DNA of 64,000 bases from Corallium rubrum (lineage: Eukaryota > Cnidaria > Anthozoa > Scleralcyonacea > Coralliidae). The position numbers and the translations under genes were made by a program. Below the pieces are notes generated by a model. The model did not search any database and was not told where the DNA came from. It worked only from the letters and a program-made list of their open reading frames with translations. Position 1 is the stretch's first letter. Every line of letters begins with the position of its first letter. The stretch spans positions 2,726,627 through 2,790,626 of the forward strand of contig OZ035999.1 of NCBI GenBank assembly GCA_964035015.1. The letters run 5' to 3'. This document shows positions 46,262-56,873 of the stretch, piece after piece.

Positions 46262-46605
46262 GACATGTACATCAGCATAAACATGATTCACAAAAACGGT
46301 AACGGAATATATAATTATATTATTAGCATGTGGTGGGGTCAAAACATCAACATGTCAGGTATCATGTTCCATTTATAATTGGCTTTCGAAATAATCCGAT
46401 TTAAAGTAGCAAAGGGGCGTATATCGAAAAACATATCGAAACCCGGCAGACGGTCTTTCAGCTTCGCCCCCACGGGTTTTCCGCCTCGCGTGTTTTCCGC
46501 CTGGCGGGTAATTCCGCCTTTGCGGGTTTTCCGCCTCCGGTATTCCACGACCCCAAATATAAACCCTCCCCAAAACAACCGTCTGCTTCGCAGGCTAGCT
46601 GAGAG

Positions 46606-48168
46606 GGGCTTGTTCAGCATTCATTGTTGTTGTTTTTGCCAAGAGTCGAGATATATTTATACCGAGTATAGCGGTCGAATTTCTAAGAGTGTATATTAGT
46701 ATATTAGATGCTGTTTTTGCTATCAAGATTTATTATATGGTTGAAATCTGCATTATGCGAAGTCAGTTGAAAATGTGAAAAACACGTGCCCCGCTGGAAT
46801 CACTGCTGGAATCAAGAAGGGCAATTCAAAGCGACAGTTTTCGCCCGCGCTTTCATTTTTTAGTGATGAGTGGGGAAAATTCACACGATAGATACATAGA
46901 TAGATAGTGTAAACTTTCCGGGGGGTAAACTTACCAGGTTTAACGACATACATACTTGTCGTAGTTGAAAGGCTAAAACCAGTGAAAATGTGAAACACTA
47001 GTATCAGTCTTTCATAGACGACAAATATTTATGTCGCTTAAAGCTCGTAAGCCCTATAAACAGCGATAACAGACAGGTTTGTACCTTATCTATGGATATT
47101 TCTTGAAAGACGTGTTTATCTTAATATACCAAGAATGAAAGAAGTTTCCCCCCGGAATATATAAGAATACCACTGCGCACGCGTGGTTTTGTTTGCGACT
47201 GGCGAATACAGAGAAAATGGCGGAGAAAACGTAAAGGAGTGATCGATTTTTCTTCTCGAAACAACGAATTTCTAGGCTTTAGTGCATGGCTAATTAAATA
47301 TGGTCTGGGCGAAAGGATTTACTGTCTGCCTAGCGGAAGGTCAAAGTGCGAATAAATATTAAAAGCTTTATATTTAACTTTAATATGGTGTGGCATGTTG
47401 GTGATGTTGTGAAGTTGGTTTGTAGAGTGTTGTTGGTTCGTGTCTGTTATATTTTCAGCTCAGTAACAAATTCTGTATACTGGAGATCGTAGACTGTCTT
47501 CGCATTTTGATTTGGCGTTCAATAAGCAACTGTACGAAGAACCCTGGCCATATAGTAAACATGAATGTTTAGTTCTACATGTATCTGTACCTGCGTGAAC
47601 TTAGCGCGTGATTGGGCAGACGATTCGCAATGCTAACATAACGTGAAGCTAGCAACATAATCATCAGGCGTAATAATTTGTGAAGGCAACAAAAACTCAC
47701 TTATCTTGACATCCACTTGACAAATTTTAGTCAATTTTGATCTGGACTGACTGGACGTCACACGATACGTATTAGTATCGGAATTCTTGTGATGCGCCAA
47801 GCTTTTTATGCCAAAATTTCGAGGAGTTTAAAAATATCTTGATGTTATTAAACAGACCAGAAAACAATAGTGAAGGGCACAAAAGACGTCAGTATTCATG
47901 TTTGTCGGAGTTTATAATTTTTTTTGCGTTCTTGAAGAGAAAATGACTCTTTAAGAATCCCTCGAGATTCTATTTTGGGTTGTTTGTCTGAGTTTTCACT
48001 TGTATTAAATTAACTTGGGCTTTGCTCAAGAAAATGGGCTGGCAGGTTGCGGGGCTGGCAGCTCTGTCCGTACACGTGGCAAAAATTGTTATTGCTAGAA
48101 ACTTTGCACTATCCTTGGGATCTAGTTTGGTTTTTCTATAGCTGGTCAGGTCGTCAGTGGCGTTATAA
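46606..48168. other. No gene supported; scattered repeat similarity
   Basis: 46750-46870 (GAAGTCAGTTGAAAAT, CGCCCGCGCTTTC) is a diverged relative of 49405-49485. 47954-47994 resembles 12672-12712. 48138-48165 (GGTTTTTCTATAGCTGG, CAGGTCGTCAGTGGCG) resembles 49488-49515. No coding sequence is visible. ATGGCGG at 47217 opens only a few codons. Confidence 0.45.
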
Positions 48169-48970
48169 GCCGCGTTTACACTGCAGGACTATACCTGACC
48201 TAACACCGAGGTAAAGCCCCTATAGGTCGGGCCAAGAACCTCACGGGTGACGTCATTCGACATTAAAGTGCGGCATGTAATCTATATGTAGTTATTGCTT
48301 AGATTATCTTCGTTTTACAGGTTATCCTAGTTCTCCTAGTTCTCCTGGTTCCTTTGGTTATCCTGGTTCTTGTGGTTCAGGGCCAACGGGGCCGTTTGAA
48401 CAGCAAATGCATGACGAAAACGTAAATCTTACAAATTGTCCTATTGTATTTATTTCGTTTTTTTGGCGTCAAATAAGGCGCCATAAACGACTTAAAATGA
48501 CAGATTAAATCGAACAAGTGATACAGCTTGCGGTGGACTTCTCGCAAATGTTTGATTTTAGTTTTGATTTGCTTGGCGTCCTGTTAAATCCTTTTTTCTT
48601 CTATCGAGTCTGCCAACTTGAGATAAACATAATCGTTTCGCACGCTAAATTCGTCAAGTTCGGCTTGAACTCTCGCATCTCCCCACAACAAAATCAACCG
48701 CCGTGTTTCATTCTCCCTCCGTCCAAACATTGCGAGCAGCCATTGCGAATTTACTTGCGCGCAATCTGGCTATCGCTTGCTCTGTTGCTGATTAGTATTG
48801 GTTGTGGGCTCGGATTTAAGTCGTTGTTACGGAAACTAGACCTAGGTCAGGCTCGAAAAGTGTTTACACTGACCTGGGTCGTAGGTCAGTCTCAGGTCAG
48901 TCCTCGTGCGTTCACACCAGAGGCCTAGTCGGTCCTCGGTCAGGTCTAGGCCTGTAGTGTAAACGCGGCT
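48169..48970. mobile_element. Harbinger-like deletion derivative (GCCGCGTTTACACT ends)
   Basis: About 802 bp with inverted ends GCCGCGTTTACACTGCAGG (left) and CCTGTAGTGTAAACGCGGC (right). Subterminal CCTGACC/GGTCAGG phrases are repeated many times near both ends. It contains a broken Myb/SANT-like domain on the minus strand (48519-48738), so it derives from an autonomous element with a Myb-type gene. No clear target duplication is visible. Confidence 0.8.
48519..48738 (-). pseudogene. Myb/SANT-like DNA-binding domain relic
   Basis: Read on the minus strand across two frameshifts: NVWTEGE, then TRRLILLWGDARVQAELDEF, SVRNDYVYLKLADSIEEK, then GFNRT, AKQIKTKIKHLREVHRKLYH. This is the trihelix Myb/SANT pattern (W at the start, 'LI.LW.d..vq..l', 'vy..la..+...G..RT..Qi+.KiK.L+..Y+k'), as in the second protein of PIF/Harbinger transposons, where it binds the element ends. 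The breaks are a 4-base insertion near 48717 and a one-base change near 48597. The overlapping plus-strand frame at 48518-48928 is the antisense shadow of this relic. Confidence 0.72.
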
Positions 48971-49152
48971 TTAGATTGGCACATGCCATGCAATGTAACT
49001 CCTTTTCTTCTACAGATAATACCTCCATAAATTAGGCAATCGCAGTGACAATAATGCAGCTTTCGGGATACTGAGCTCAGAATCTGACATTCACAGCATC
49101 GAACACGCGATCAAACTGCAAATACCAAGAATTATAAAATTTGGCGGATTCT

Positions 49153-49401
49153 GTATAGGCGAGTTTTAGGGTGTTGCGCGCGCATCATTTTTCAAAAAAA
49201 CTGGCCAACTCCATTCAAAGTAAACATATTGTTTAAAGTCAACAAAGTATAAATTACAGTTTCTGGATGTTCAACACTGTTATTCTGCTGTTGTTGGCTC
49301 GCTAGCATGTCTGTTTGCCATTACTTTCTATCTAATGTGGGGAGCCCGCCAATTCCTTTGCAAAAATGATGCGCGCGCAATACCCTGAAATTCGTCTATT
49401 A
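49153..49401. mobile_element. 249-bp MITE with TTGCGCGCGCATCATTTTT ends
   Basis: Inverted ends of about 40 bp: TATAGGCGAGTTTTAGGGTG + TTGCGCGCGCATCATTTTT at the left and AAAAATGATGCGCGCGCAAT + ACCCTGAAATTCGTCTATTA at the right. The interior is AT-rich with no coding potential. Confidence 0.9.
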
Positions 49402-49534
49402 TTACAAGTCAGTTGAAAATACAAACAACATCCAGAAGCAAAAAAAACGCAGTTCAAAGACTTGCTTTTTTCCCGCGCTTTTCTTTGGTTTGTCTAGCTG
49501 GACAGGTCGTCAATGGCGTCACGTCAGCACATGC

Positions 49535-52500
49535 ATAAGTTTACTACTAAATACCGATATACTGCTACTAAATACTGATATACTACTAAATACTGATATA
49601 CTACTAAATACTGATGTACTACTAAATACTGATGTACTACTAAATACTGATGTACTACTAAATACTGATGTACTACTAAATACTGATGTACTACTAAATA
49701 CTGATGTACTACTAAATACTGATGTACTACTAAATACTGATGTACTACTAAATACCGATGTACTACTAAATACCGATGTACTACTAAATACCGATGTACT
49801 ACTAAATACCGATATACAACTAAATACCGATATACAACTAAATACCGATATACTACTAAATACCGATATACAACTAAATACCGATATACAACTAAATACC
49901 GATATACAACTAAATACCGATATACAACTAAATACTGATATACTACTAAATACCGGTATACAACTAGATACCGATATACTAGTAAATACCGATATTCTAC
50001 TAAATACCGATATACTAGTAAATACCTATATACTAGTAAATACTGATACACTAGTAAGTACTGATATATTAGTAAATACCGATATACTAGTAAATACTGA
50101 TATACTAGTAAATACCGATATACTAGTATTGATATACTAGTAAATACTGATATACTAGTATTGATATACTAGTAAATACTGATATACTAGTATTGATATA
50201 CTAGTAAATACTGATATACTAGTAAATACTGATATACTAGTAAGTACTGATATACTAGTAAATACTGATATACTAGTAAATACTGATATACTACTAGTAA
50301 ATGCTGATATACTAGTAAATACTAATATACTAGTAAATACTGATATACTAGTAAATATTGATATACTAGTAAATATTGATATACTAGTAAATACTGATAT
50401 ACTAGTAAATACTGATATACCAGCAAATACTGATATACTAGTAAATACTGATATACTAGTAAATACTGATATACTAGTAAGTATTGATATACTAGTAAAT
50501 ACTGATATACTAGTAAATACTGATATACTAGTAAATACTGATATACTAGTAAGTATTGATATACTAGTAAGTATTGATATACTAGTAAGTACTGATATAC
50601 TAGTAAATACTGATATACTAGTAAATACTGATATACTAGTAAATACTGATATACTAGTAAATACTGATATACTAGTAAATACTGATATACTAGTAAATAC
50701 TGATATACTAGTAAATACTGATATACAAGTAAATACTGATATACTAGTAAATACTGATATACTAGTAAGTATTGATATACTAGTAAATACTGATGTACAA
50801 GTAAGTACTGATATACTAGTAAATACTGATATACTAGTAAGTACTGATATACTAGTAAGTATTGATATACTAGTAAATACTGATATACTAGTAAATACTG
50901 ATATACTAGTAAGTACTGATATACTAGTAAATACTGATATACTAGTAAATACTGATATACTAGTAAATACTGATATACTACTAAATACCGGTATACAACT
51001 AGATACCGATATACTAGTAAATACCGATATTCTACTAAATACCGATATACTAGTAAATACCTATATACTAGTAAATACTGATACACTAGTAAGTACTGAT
51101 ATATTAGTAAATACCGATATACTAGTAAATACTGATATACTAGTAAATACCGATATACTAGTATTGATATACTAGTAAATACTGATATACTAGTATTGAT
51201 ATACTAGTAAATACTGATATACTAGTATTGATATACTAGTAAATACTGATATACTAGTAAAAACTGATATACTAGTAAGTACTGATATACTAGTAAATAC
51301 TGATATACTAGTAAATACTGATATACTAGTAAGTACTGATATACTAGTAAATACTGATATACTAGTAAGTACTGATATACTAGTAAGTATTGATATACTA
51401 GTAAATACTGATATACTAGTAAATACTGATATACTAGTAAGTACTGATATACTAGTAAATACTGATATACTAGTAAATACTGATATACTACTAAATACCG
51501 GTATACAACTAGATACCGATATACTAGTAAATACCGATATTCTACTAAATACCGATATACTAGTAAATACCTATATACTAGTAAATACTGATACACTAGT
51601 AAGTACTGATATATTAGTAAATACCGATATACTAGTAAATACTGATATACTAGTAAATACCGATATACTAGTAAATACTGATATACTAGTAAATACTGAT
51701 ATACTAGTAAATACTGATATACTAGTAAATACTGATATACTAGTAATTGATATACTAGTAAATACTGATATACTAGTAAATACTGATATACTAGTAAATA
51801 CTGATATACTAGTAAATACTGATATACTAGTAAATACTGATATACTACTAGTAAATGCTGATATACTAGTAAATGCTGATATACTAGTAAATACTAATAT
51901 ACTAGTAAATACTGATATACTAGTAAATACTGATATACTAGTAAATACTGATATACTAGTAAATACTGATATACTAGTAAATACTGATATACCAGCAAAT
52001 ACTGATATACTAGTAAATACTGATATACTAGTAAATACTGATATACTAGTAAGTATTGATATACTAGTAAATACTGATATACTAGTAAATACTGATATAC
52101 TAGTAAATACTGATATACTAGTAAGTATTGATATACTAGTAAGTACTGATATACTAGTAAATACTGATATACTAGTAACTACTGATATACTAGTAAATAC
52201 TGATATACTAGTAAATACTGATATACTAGTAAATACTGATATACTAGTAAATACTGATATACAAGTAAATACTGATATACTAGTAAATACTGATATACTA
52301 GTAAGTGTTGATATACTAGTAAGTGTTGATATACTAGTAAATACTGATATACTAGTAAATACTGATATACTAGTAAATACTGATATACTAGTAAGTACTG
52401 ATATACTAGTAAATACTGATGTACAAGTAAGTACTGATATACTAGTAAATACTGATATACTAGTAAGTACTGATATACTAGTAAGTATTGATATACTAGT

Positions 52501-53092
52501 AAATACTGATATACTAGTAAATACTGATATACTAGTAAATACTGATATACTAGTAAATACTGATATACTAGTAAGTACTGATATACTAGTAAATACTGAT
52601 ATACTAGTAAATACTGATGTACAAGTAAGTACTGATATACTAGTAAATACTGATATACTAGTAAGTACTGATATACTAGTAAGTATTGATATACTAGTAA
52701 ATACTGATATACTAGTAAATACTGATATACTAGTAAATACTGATATACTAGTAAGTACTGATATACTAGTAAATACTGATATACTAGTAAATACTGATAT
52801 ACTAGTAAGTACTGATATACTAGTAAATACTGATATACTAGTAAGTACTGATATACTAATAAGTACTGATATACTAGTAAATACTGATATACTAGTAAGT
52901 ACTGATATACTAGTAACTACTGATATACTAGTAAGTATTGATATACTAGTAAATACTGATATACTAGTAAGTACTGATATACTAGTAACTACTGAAATAC
53001 TAGTAAGTACTGATATACTAGTAAGTACTGATATACTAGTAAATACTGATACACTAGTAAGTACTGATATACTAGTAAATACTGATATACTA
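49535..53092. repeat. 18-bp satellite array, ~3.5 kb, with higher-order blocks
   Basis: About 195 copies of ACTAGTAAATACTGATAT. Variants are zoned: ACTACTAAATACTGATGT at 49560-49800, ACAACTAAATACCGATAT at 49805-49940, and ACTAGTAAATACTGATAT thereafter. A distinctive block (ACTACTAAATACCGGTATAC, AACTAGATACC, GATATTCTAC) recurs at 49942, 50977 and 51487, showing multi-unit amplification. Because 18 is divisible by 3, long frames (up to 584 codons) cross it; they are not proteins. It ends at 53092, 194 bp before the 18S fragment. Confidence 0.97.
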
Positions 53093-53134
53093 AGTGGCAA
53101 ATAAAAAAAAAACAACCCAAAAATAAAACAAGGG

Positions 53135-53168
<34 letters not shown>

Positions 53169-53286
53169 CGACGCCGCACTGTAAACGAAAAGTGATCCAG
53201 GACGAGGACGGGAGCCTGCCACCACCCTGGGTGGGTTGGTAGCGGCGTTGTCTCCGCACGTAAGAGTGGTGTTGTCGCGTCGCAGC
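53093..53286 (+). other. rDNA leader-like (5' ETS-like) sequence with (TTG)n
   Basis: A (TTG)n run at 53134-53167 is followed by about 115 bp of GC-rich sequence (CGCACTGTAAACGAAAAGTG .. GGCGTTGTCTCCGCACGT) that leads directly into the 18S 5' end. By position it is probably the end of an external transcribed spacer; there is no sequence signature to prove it. Confidence 0.5.
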
Positions 53287-53734
53287 TAACTGGTTGATCC
53301 TGCCAGTGACATATGCTTGTCTCAAAGATTAAGCCGTGCATGTCTAAGTATAAGCACTTGTACTGTGAAACTGGGAATAGCAGTTATCGTTTATTTGATT
53401 GTACCTCTACTACTTGGATAACCGTAGTAATTCTAGAGCTAATACATGCGAAAAGTCCCGACTTTTGGAAGGGATGTATTTATTAGATTAAAAACCGATG
53501 CGGGTTCACGCCCGGTGTGTTGGTGATTCATAATAACTCTTCGAATCGCATGGTTTCACGTGCCGGCGATGTTTCATTCAAATTTCTGTCCTATCAACTG
53601 TCGATGGTAAGGTAGTGGCTTACCATGGTTGCAACGGGTGACGGAAAATTAGGGTTTCGATTCCGGAGAGGGAGCCTGAGAAATGGCTACCACATCCAAG
53701 GAAGGCAGCAGGTGCGCACATTACCCAATCCTGA
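53287..53734 (+). rRNA. 18S rRNA 5' fragment (~448 nt), degenerate
   Basis: Starts AACTGGTTGATCCTGCCAGT and follows the small-subunit rRNA closely: ATATGCTTGTCTCAAAGATT, CATGTCTAAGTATAAGCACT, TTCTAGAGCTAATACATGCG, GGGATGTATTTATTAGATTA, CAACTGTCGATGGTAAGGTA, GGAGAGGGAGCCTGAGAAAT, CCAAGGAAGGCAGCAGGTGC, TTACCCAATCCTGA. About 10 nt are missing in helix 6-7 (GAAACTGGGAATAGCAGTT at 53368), and several normally fixed bases are changed. Sequence beyond ACCCAATCCTGA is satellite, so roughly three quarters of the gene is absent. It is a non-functional orphan rDNA piece. The sequence is metazoan. Confidence 0.97.
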
Positions 53735-53830
53735 AATACTGATATACTAGTAAATACTGATATACTAGCAAACACTGATATTCTAGTAAAGTCTGATATA
53801 TTACTATGAGTACTGCCGATATCCAGAGTT
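53735..53830. repeat. Satellite resumes after 18S fragment
   Basis: AATACTGATATACTAGTAAA repeats for about four diverged units (with CAAACACTGATATTCTAG and GTCTGATATATTACTA) before unique sequence. The same satellite therefore flanks the rDNA piece on both sides. Confidence 0.93.
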
Positions 53831-54735
53831 GTCACTCTGTATGTAAAGAATTTGGTCCTGGATAAAATTGTCGGGGAAATGTATAATGAAGTCATTTAGC
53901 GGAATTAAACGAATATGCAAGTAAAATATAATATGAATTTTGGTGTCTTAATTTAAATTATTCTAAGATAGCTCCATATACTGTTTTTAAGAAATGACGC
54001 GACATTGTATGGCAATTTAACACCTTTTCGTTTTGTATGTTTATTAAACTTTTTTATAGCAGACATTGAATTGTGCGAATCGATTGACATTTGTTTATTC
54101 GAATCTTGTTATTTTTAGTAACATAGTGTCAATTACTATGAATAATGAATAATCTTTAATATCCAAAATAGCAGTAAAAACTGAATTGCTTAGGATTTAC
54201 ATCATAACGTATATAAGTTGAAATGTTAAGTTATAAAAATACATGAATTAAAAAATAGAACAGTACAATTTAAGACTAAGCTTAAGAAGTGATATAATTT
54301 AAACTAAAGTTTCTAGATATTATAAACACGAGTAGCAGCTGGAACAAAGCTGTTCGAAAAACGATCTGTTCGACATTTAGGCTCTAATAAAGTAGCGTTC
54401 TCAAATTGTATGTTAATACATTTCTTGGCGGAACTAGGGCATTCAATTTATGAGAAGGAGAAATCATATTCGGAAAAAACCGGTTGCAAAGTACAGATCT
54501 TCGTTGTGTAGAGTTGTGAACTTTGCCCTTGACATAGAATCGGTATACTTCAAAGCTGGAAATATAATTCTGAGCGCTCTCTTTTGGATATTTTCATCTG
54601 GTCACTCAGGTACTGAGGGAGGTTGAAATGCCACGCCTCACATATATTCCACAATTGGTGAACAACACACACGTGACCTAGCTTTCAAAATAAGCACGAT
54701 GTCCCCTATTTTTTGTGCATGTTTTTCTTTAAGTA
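53831..54735. other. No gene seen
   Basis: AT-rich with no coding frame over 60 codons of interest, no RNA gene and no clear repeat structure. Confidence 0.5.
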
Positions 54736-55268
54736 TATGAACAATGAATACAAATCCGAAATATAGTAAAGTTCGGTACAGCCGAAATTATTGAACGTAG
54801 TTTCGAGCGAAGGCCCTTCGTCACGTTTCTCTCTGACCAAGGGTCTTCGCTACCCTGCGAGTCAGAGCCCCTTTCCGACCTACGCAGGCTTCGGGGGAAA
54901 GTGGGCTCTGCCAACAAACTCGATCTTCGCCCCAAGTTTGGGGTGAGACAGTCAGGTTTTAAACTGGTCAAACAAGTTCTAGTTTATGAACACACGTTAG
55001 CAGGAAAATAGCAAGTAACGCGTTAGAGCCTGGGCCCAAAGTAGTATCTTGGCAACCATTTATGCATGCTCAAAAAGAAATATCGAGTTTGTTGGCAGCA
55101 ACCCACTTTCTCCCGAAGCCTGTGTAGGTCGGAAAGGGGCTCTGACTCGCAGGGTAGGTCTTCGTTCGAAACGTTACAAACTATGTTCAATAATTTCGGC
55201 AGTACTCAAACCTTACTATATTTCGATTTGTATTTCAACACTGCCTATACTTTTATGAACAATGAATA
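54736..55268. mobile_element. Penelope-type inverted-repeat insertion with 15-bp TSD
   Basis: Insertion 54751-55253 is flanked by a perfect 15-bp direct repeat TATGAACAATGAATA (54736-54750 and 55254-55268). Its two halves are inverted copies of one sequence: ATCGAGTTTGTTGGCAG, GGTCGGAAAGGGGCTCTGAC, CTTCG(C/T)TCGAAAC, TTCAATAATTTCGGC, CTTTACTATATTTCG. Each half carries a hammerhead-like segment. The left copy keeps a GACGAAGGGCCTTCGCTCGA core and the right copy has a shortened one. Tail-to-tail partial repeats with irregular target duplications and hammerhead motifs are known for Penelope-like elements. No protein is encoded. Confidence 0.75.
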
Positions 55269-55460
55269 GACGGGTTTTATGAAATGGTTTATGGTTTGAC
55301 CTGCTCCATCGAGCTATAGATGCACGCGGGAAGTTAGGAAACCATGAAAAATGCTGAAGAGATGCTAATAGCAATATGAGTGCTCTTCAAAATTCCCAAG
55401 TTCATCAATAGTCGATGGAGCACGCCAAACAATGAACAATTTCTTTTATAAGATAGAATA
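55269..55460. repeat. Short inverted flank (TCCATCGA)
   Basis: CTGCTCCATCGAGCTATAGA near 55300 and its partial complement CTATTGATGAAC..GTCGATGGAGCACG near 55400-55425 form a weak inverted pair. No gene. Confidence 0.4.
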
Positions 55461-55463
55461 TAA

Positions 55464-56399
55464 GGCCTGCGCTAAACGTCGCACAATAGACGAATTTAAT
55501 TCAGATGAATTTAATTGTTTGAATTTTGAATGCGACGATAATGCGTGTTCGAGTTCGAATTATCGTTGCGTTGAATTAAATATTTCTCTTCTGTTTGTGA
55601 TAATTCGGCGCCATGTTTTCAAGAAGTCGTTTTTAGCTTCGGAAAAAGAATAAAACTAAACTTAACGTCCGTATTTCATTCTTAAATCTTAATACTCTCG
55701 ATAATGACCTACCTTTAGTCTGACAATCAAAAAGTGTTATCAAATAAATAGCAACAGTTGTTGCTATGGCAACAGTGACGTTTCAAAATGGCTGCCAATT
55801 ACCCCTCAAACTAACTTAATTCGAAAAAAACTTTTGGTGACCCCCAATTTTTTTTTCCATTAAAACTTTTCTTGAAGTATGAGTAATCAATAGGCCGATT
55901 TTAAAAAAATGCTGTAAAACGAATAATTTTTGCTTCGGAAAAATCATGTTTGTTAATTTTTTAAAAATTTGGATCTACAGAATTTTTTTTAAATCGGTCT
56001 ATTGATTACCCATACTTCAAGAAAAGTTTTAATGGAAAAAAAACTGGGGGTCACCAAAGTTTTTTTCGAAGGGTAATTGGCAGCCATTTGGGGAAAAGAA
56101 GCGTAATTGGCAGCCATTTTGAAACGTCATTGTTGCCATAGCAACAACTATTGCTATTTATTTGGTAACAGTTTTTGGTTGTCAGACTGTTTAACAGTGC
56201 GTAACATTTAGTTCTATTCTTTTTCCGAATTGTTTATGCACGTGTTTTGGATTCTCAATGTTGTATTTTTCATTTTTCAAGAAACTGTATAGAGCCACCT
56301 TAACTCGATGTCACATTTACGTCGCATTACCGACGAAGTTAATTCGAATTAAATTCGTCTGAATTAAATTCGTCTATTGTGCGACGTTTAGCGCAGACC
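55464..56399. mobile_element. TAA-flanked Harbinger-like TIR element, 936 bp
   Basis: Ends GGCCTGCGCTAAACGTCGCA + CAATAGACGAATTTAATTCAG and complement, TIR about 55 bp, flanked by TAA (55461-55463 and 56400-56402). A second inverted repeat is nested inside at about 55740-56175 (GTTGCTATGGCAACA.., GTTTCAAAATGGCTGCCAAT, TTAAAACTTTTCTTGAAGTA). The short frame at the left end is not a gene. Confidence 0.88.
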
Positions 56400-56873
56400 T
56401 AAGACTCAAAATAATGTTAAACACGACTTGAAATACACGTATGTCACAAGTGTTTCGGTTGTATTTTCTGTTTACCATTTATTGCTTGAACTGCTTTACA
56501 TTTATTTTAATAATTCTAAGGACTCCACCTCATCTTCAAATGTTGCCACAGACCAATTCGCGGTTTGTTCGCTTTGTTTTTAACCAGTGTTTTTCTCACT
56601 GATCTCTATATAACTGAATTGCTCATCCGACTCCAAAAATGAAGCCACCGGAGATGACGAATTTGGAGTACCAAGATGGCCGCCGCGGAAACTTATGTTT
56701 ACAAAGCACAAAAAGAGGCGAAAAAAGCCACATTAAAAAAATTCTGGTATCAAACAAAAAACACTGTGATTGGCTAAAAACCTACAGACAATTCTTGATG
56801 TCTTGCCGCCTACAAAATATCAAAAATTATCTGTAGCTATGACGCGCTGGCCAGCGGTTTGAACAAAACAAAC

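Larger units (their letters stand above)
45042..46605. mobile_element. TIR DNA transposon derivative with 8-bp TSD
   Basis: Element 45050-46597 (1548 bp) is flanked by identical 8-bp repeats GCTGAGAG (45042-45049 and 46598-46605). Inverted ends start TAGCCTGCGAAGCAGACGGT. The left TIR (45050-45260) is 211 bp and the right (46419-46597) 179 bp. The 32-bp difference equals two extra copies of a 16-bp subrepeat (GAGGCGGAAAACACGC). Inside, two partial genes converge: a RecQ-like helicase start (plus) and a zinc-finger start (minus), meeting near 45850-45905. This looks like an internally deleted copy of a larger two-gene element. An 8-bp duplication fits hAT, P or KDZ-type elements; the superfamily is not settled. 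Confidence 0.93.

Noticed and set aside
45050-46597. Assignment to the Academ superfamily because of the helicase
   Set aside because: The 8-bp target duplication and lack of any visible Academ-type transposase do not fit, so the class is left open.
48518-48928. 136-codon plus-strand membrane-like protein
   Set aside because: Hydrophobic stretches are the antisense of a Myb/SANT relic within a transposon derivative.
49535-53092. CRISPR-like array
   Set aside because: There is no alternation of constant repeat and unique spacer; it is a simple 18-bp tandem satellite in a eukaryotic context.
51571-53325. 584-codon minus-strand frame (Ser-Ile-Ser-Val-Phe-Thr repeats)
   Set aside because: The 18-bp satellite period is a multiple of three, so several frames stay open. 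The frame runs antisense through the 18S leader, which no real protein gene would do here.
53287-53734. Intact rDNA unit
   Set aside because: Only the first quarter of 18S is present, with an internal deletion, and satellite follows directly.
55432-55653. 73-codon cysteine-containing small protein
   Set aside because: It spans the TIR of a TAA-flanked element, and the N-terminal half is just the inverted-repeat sequence.
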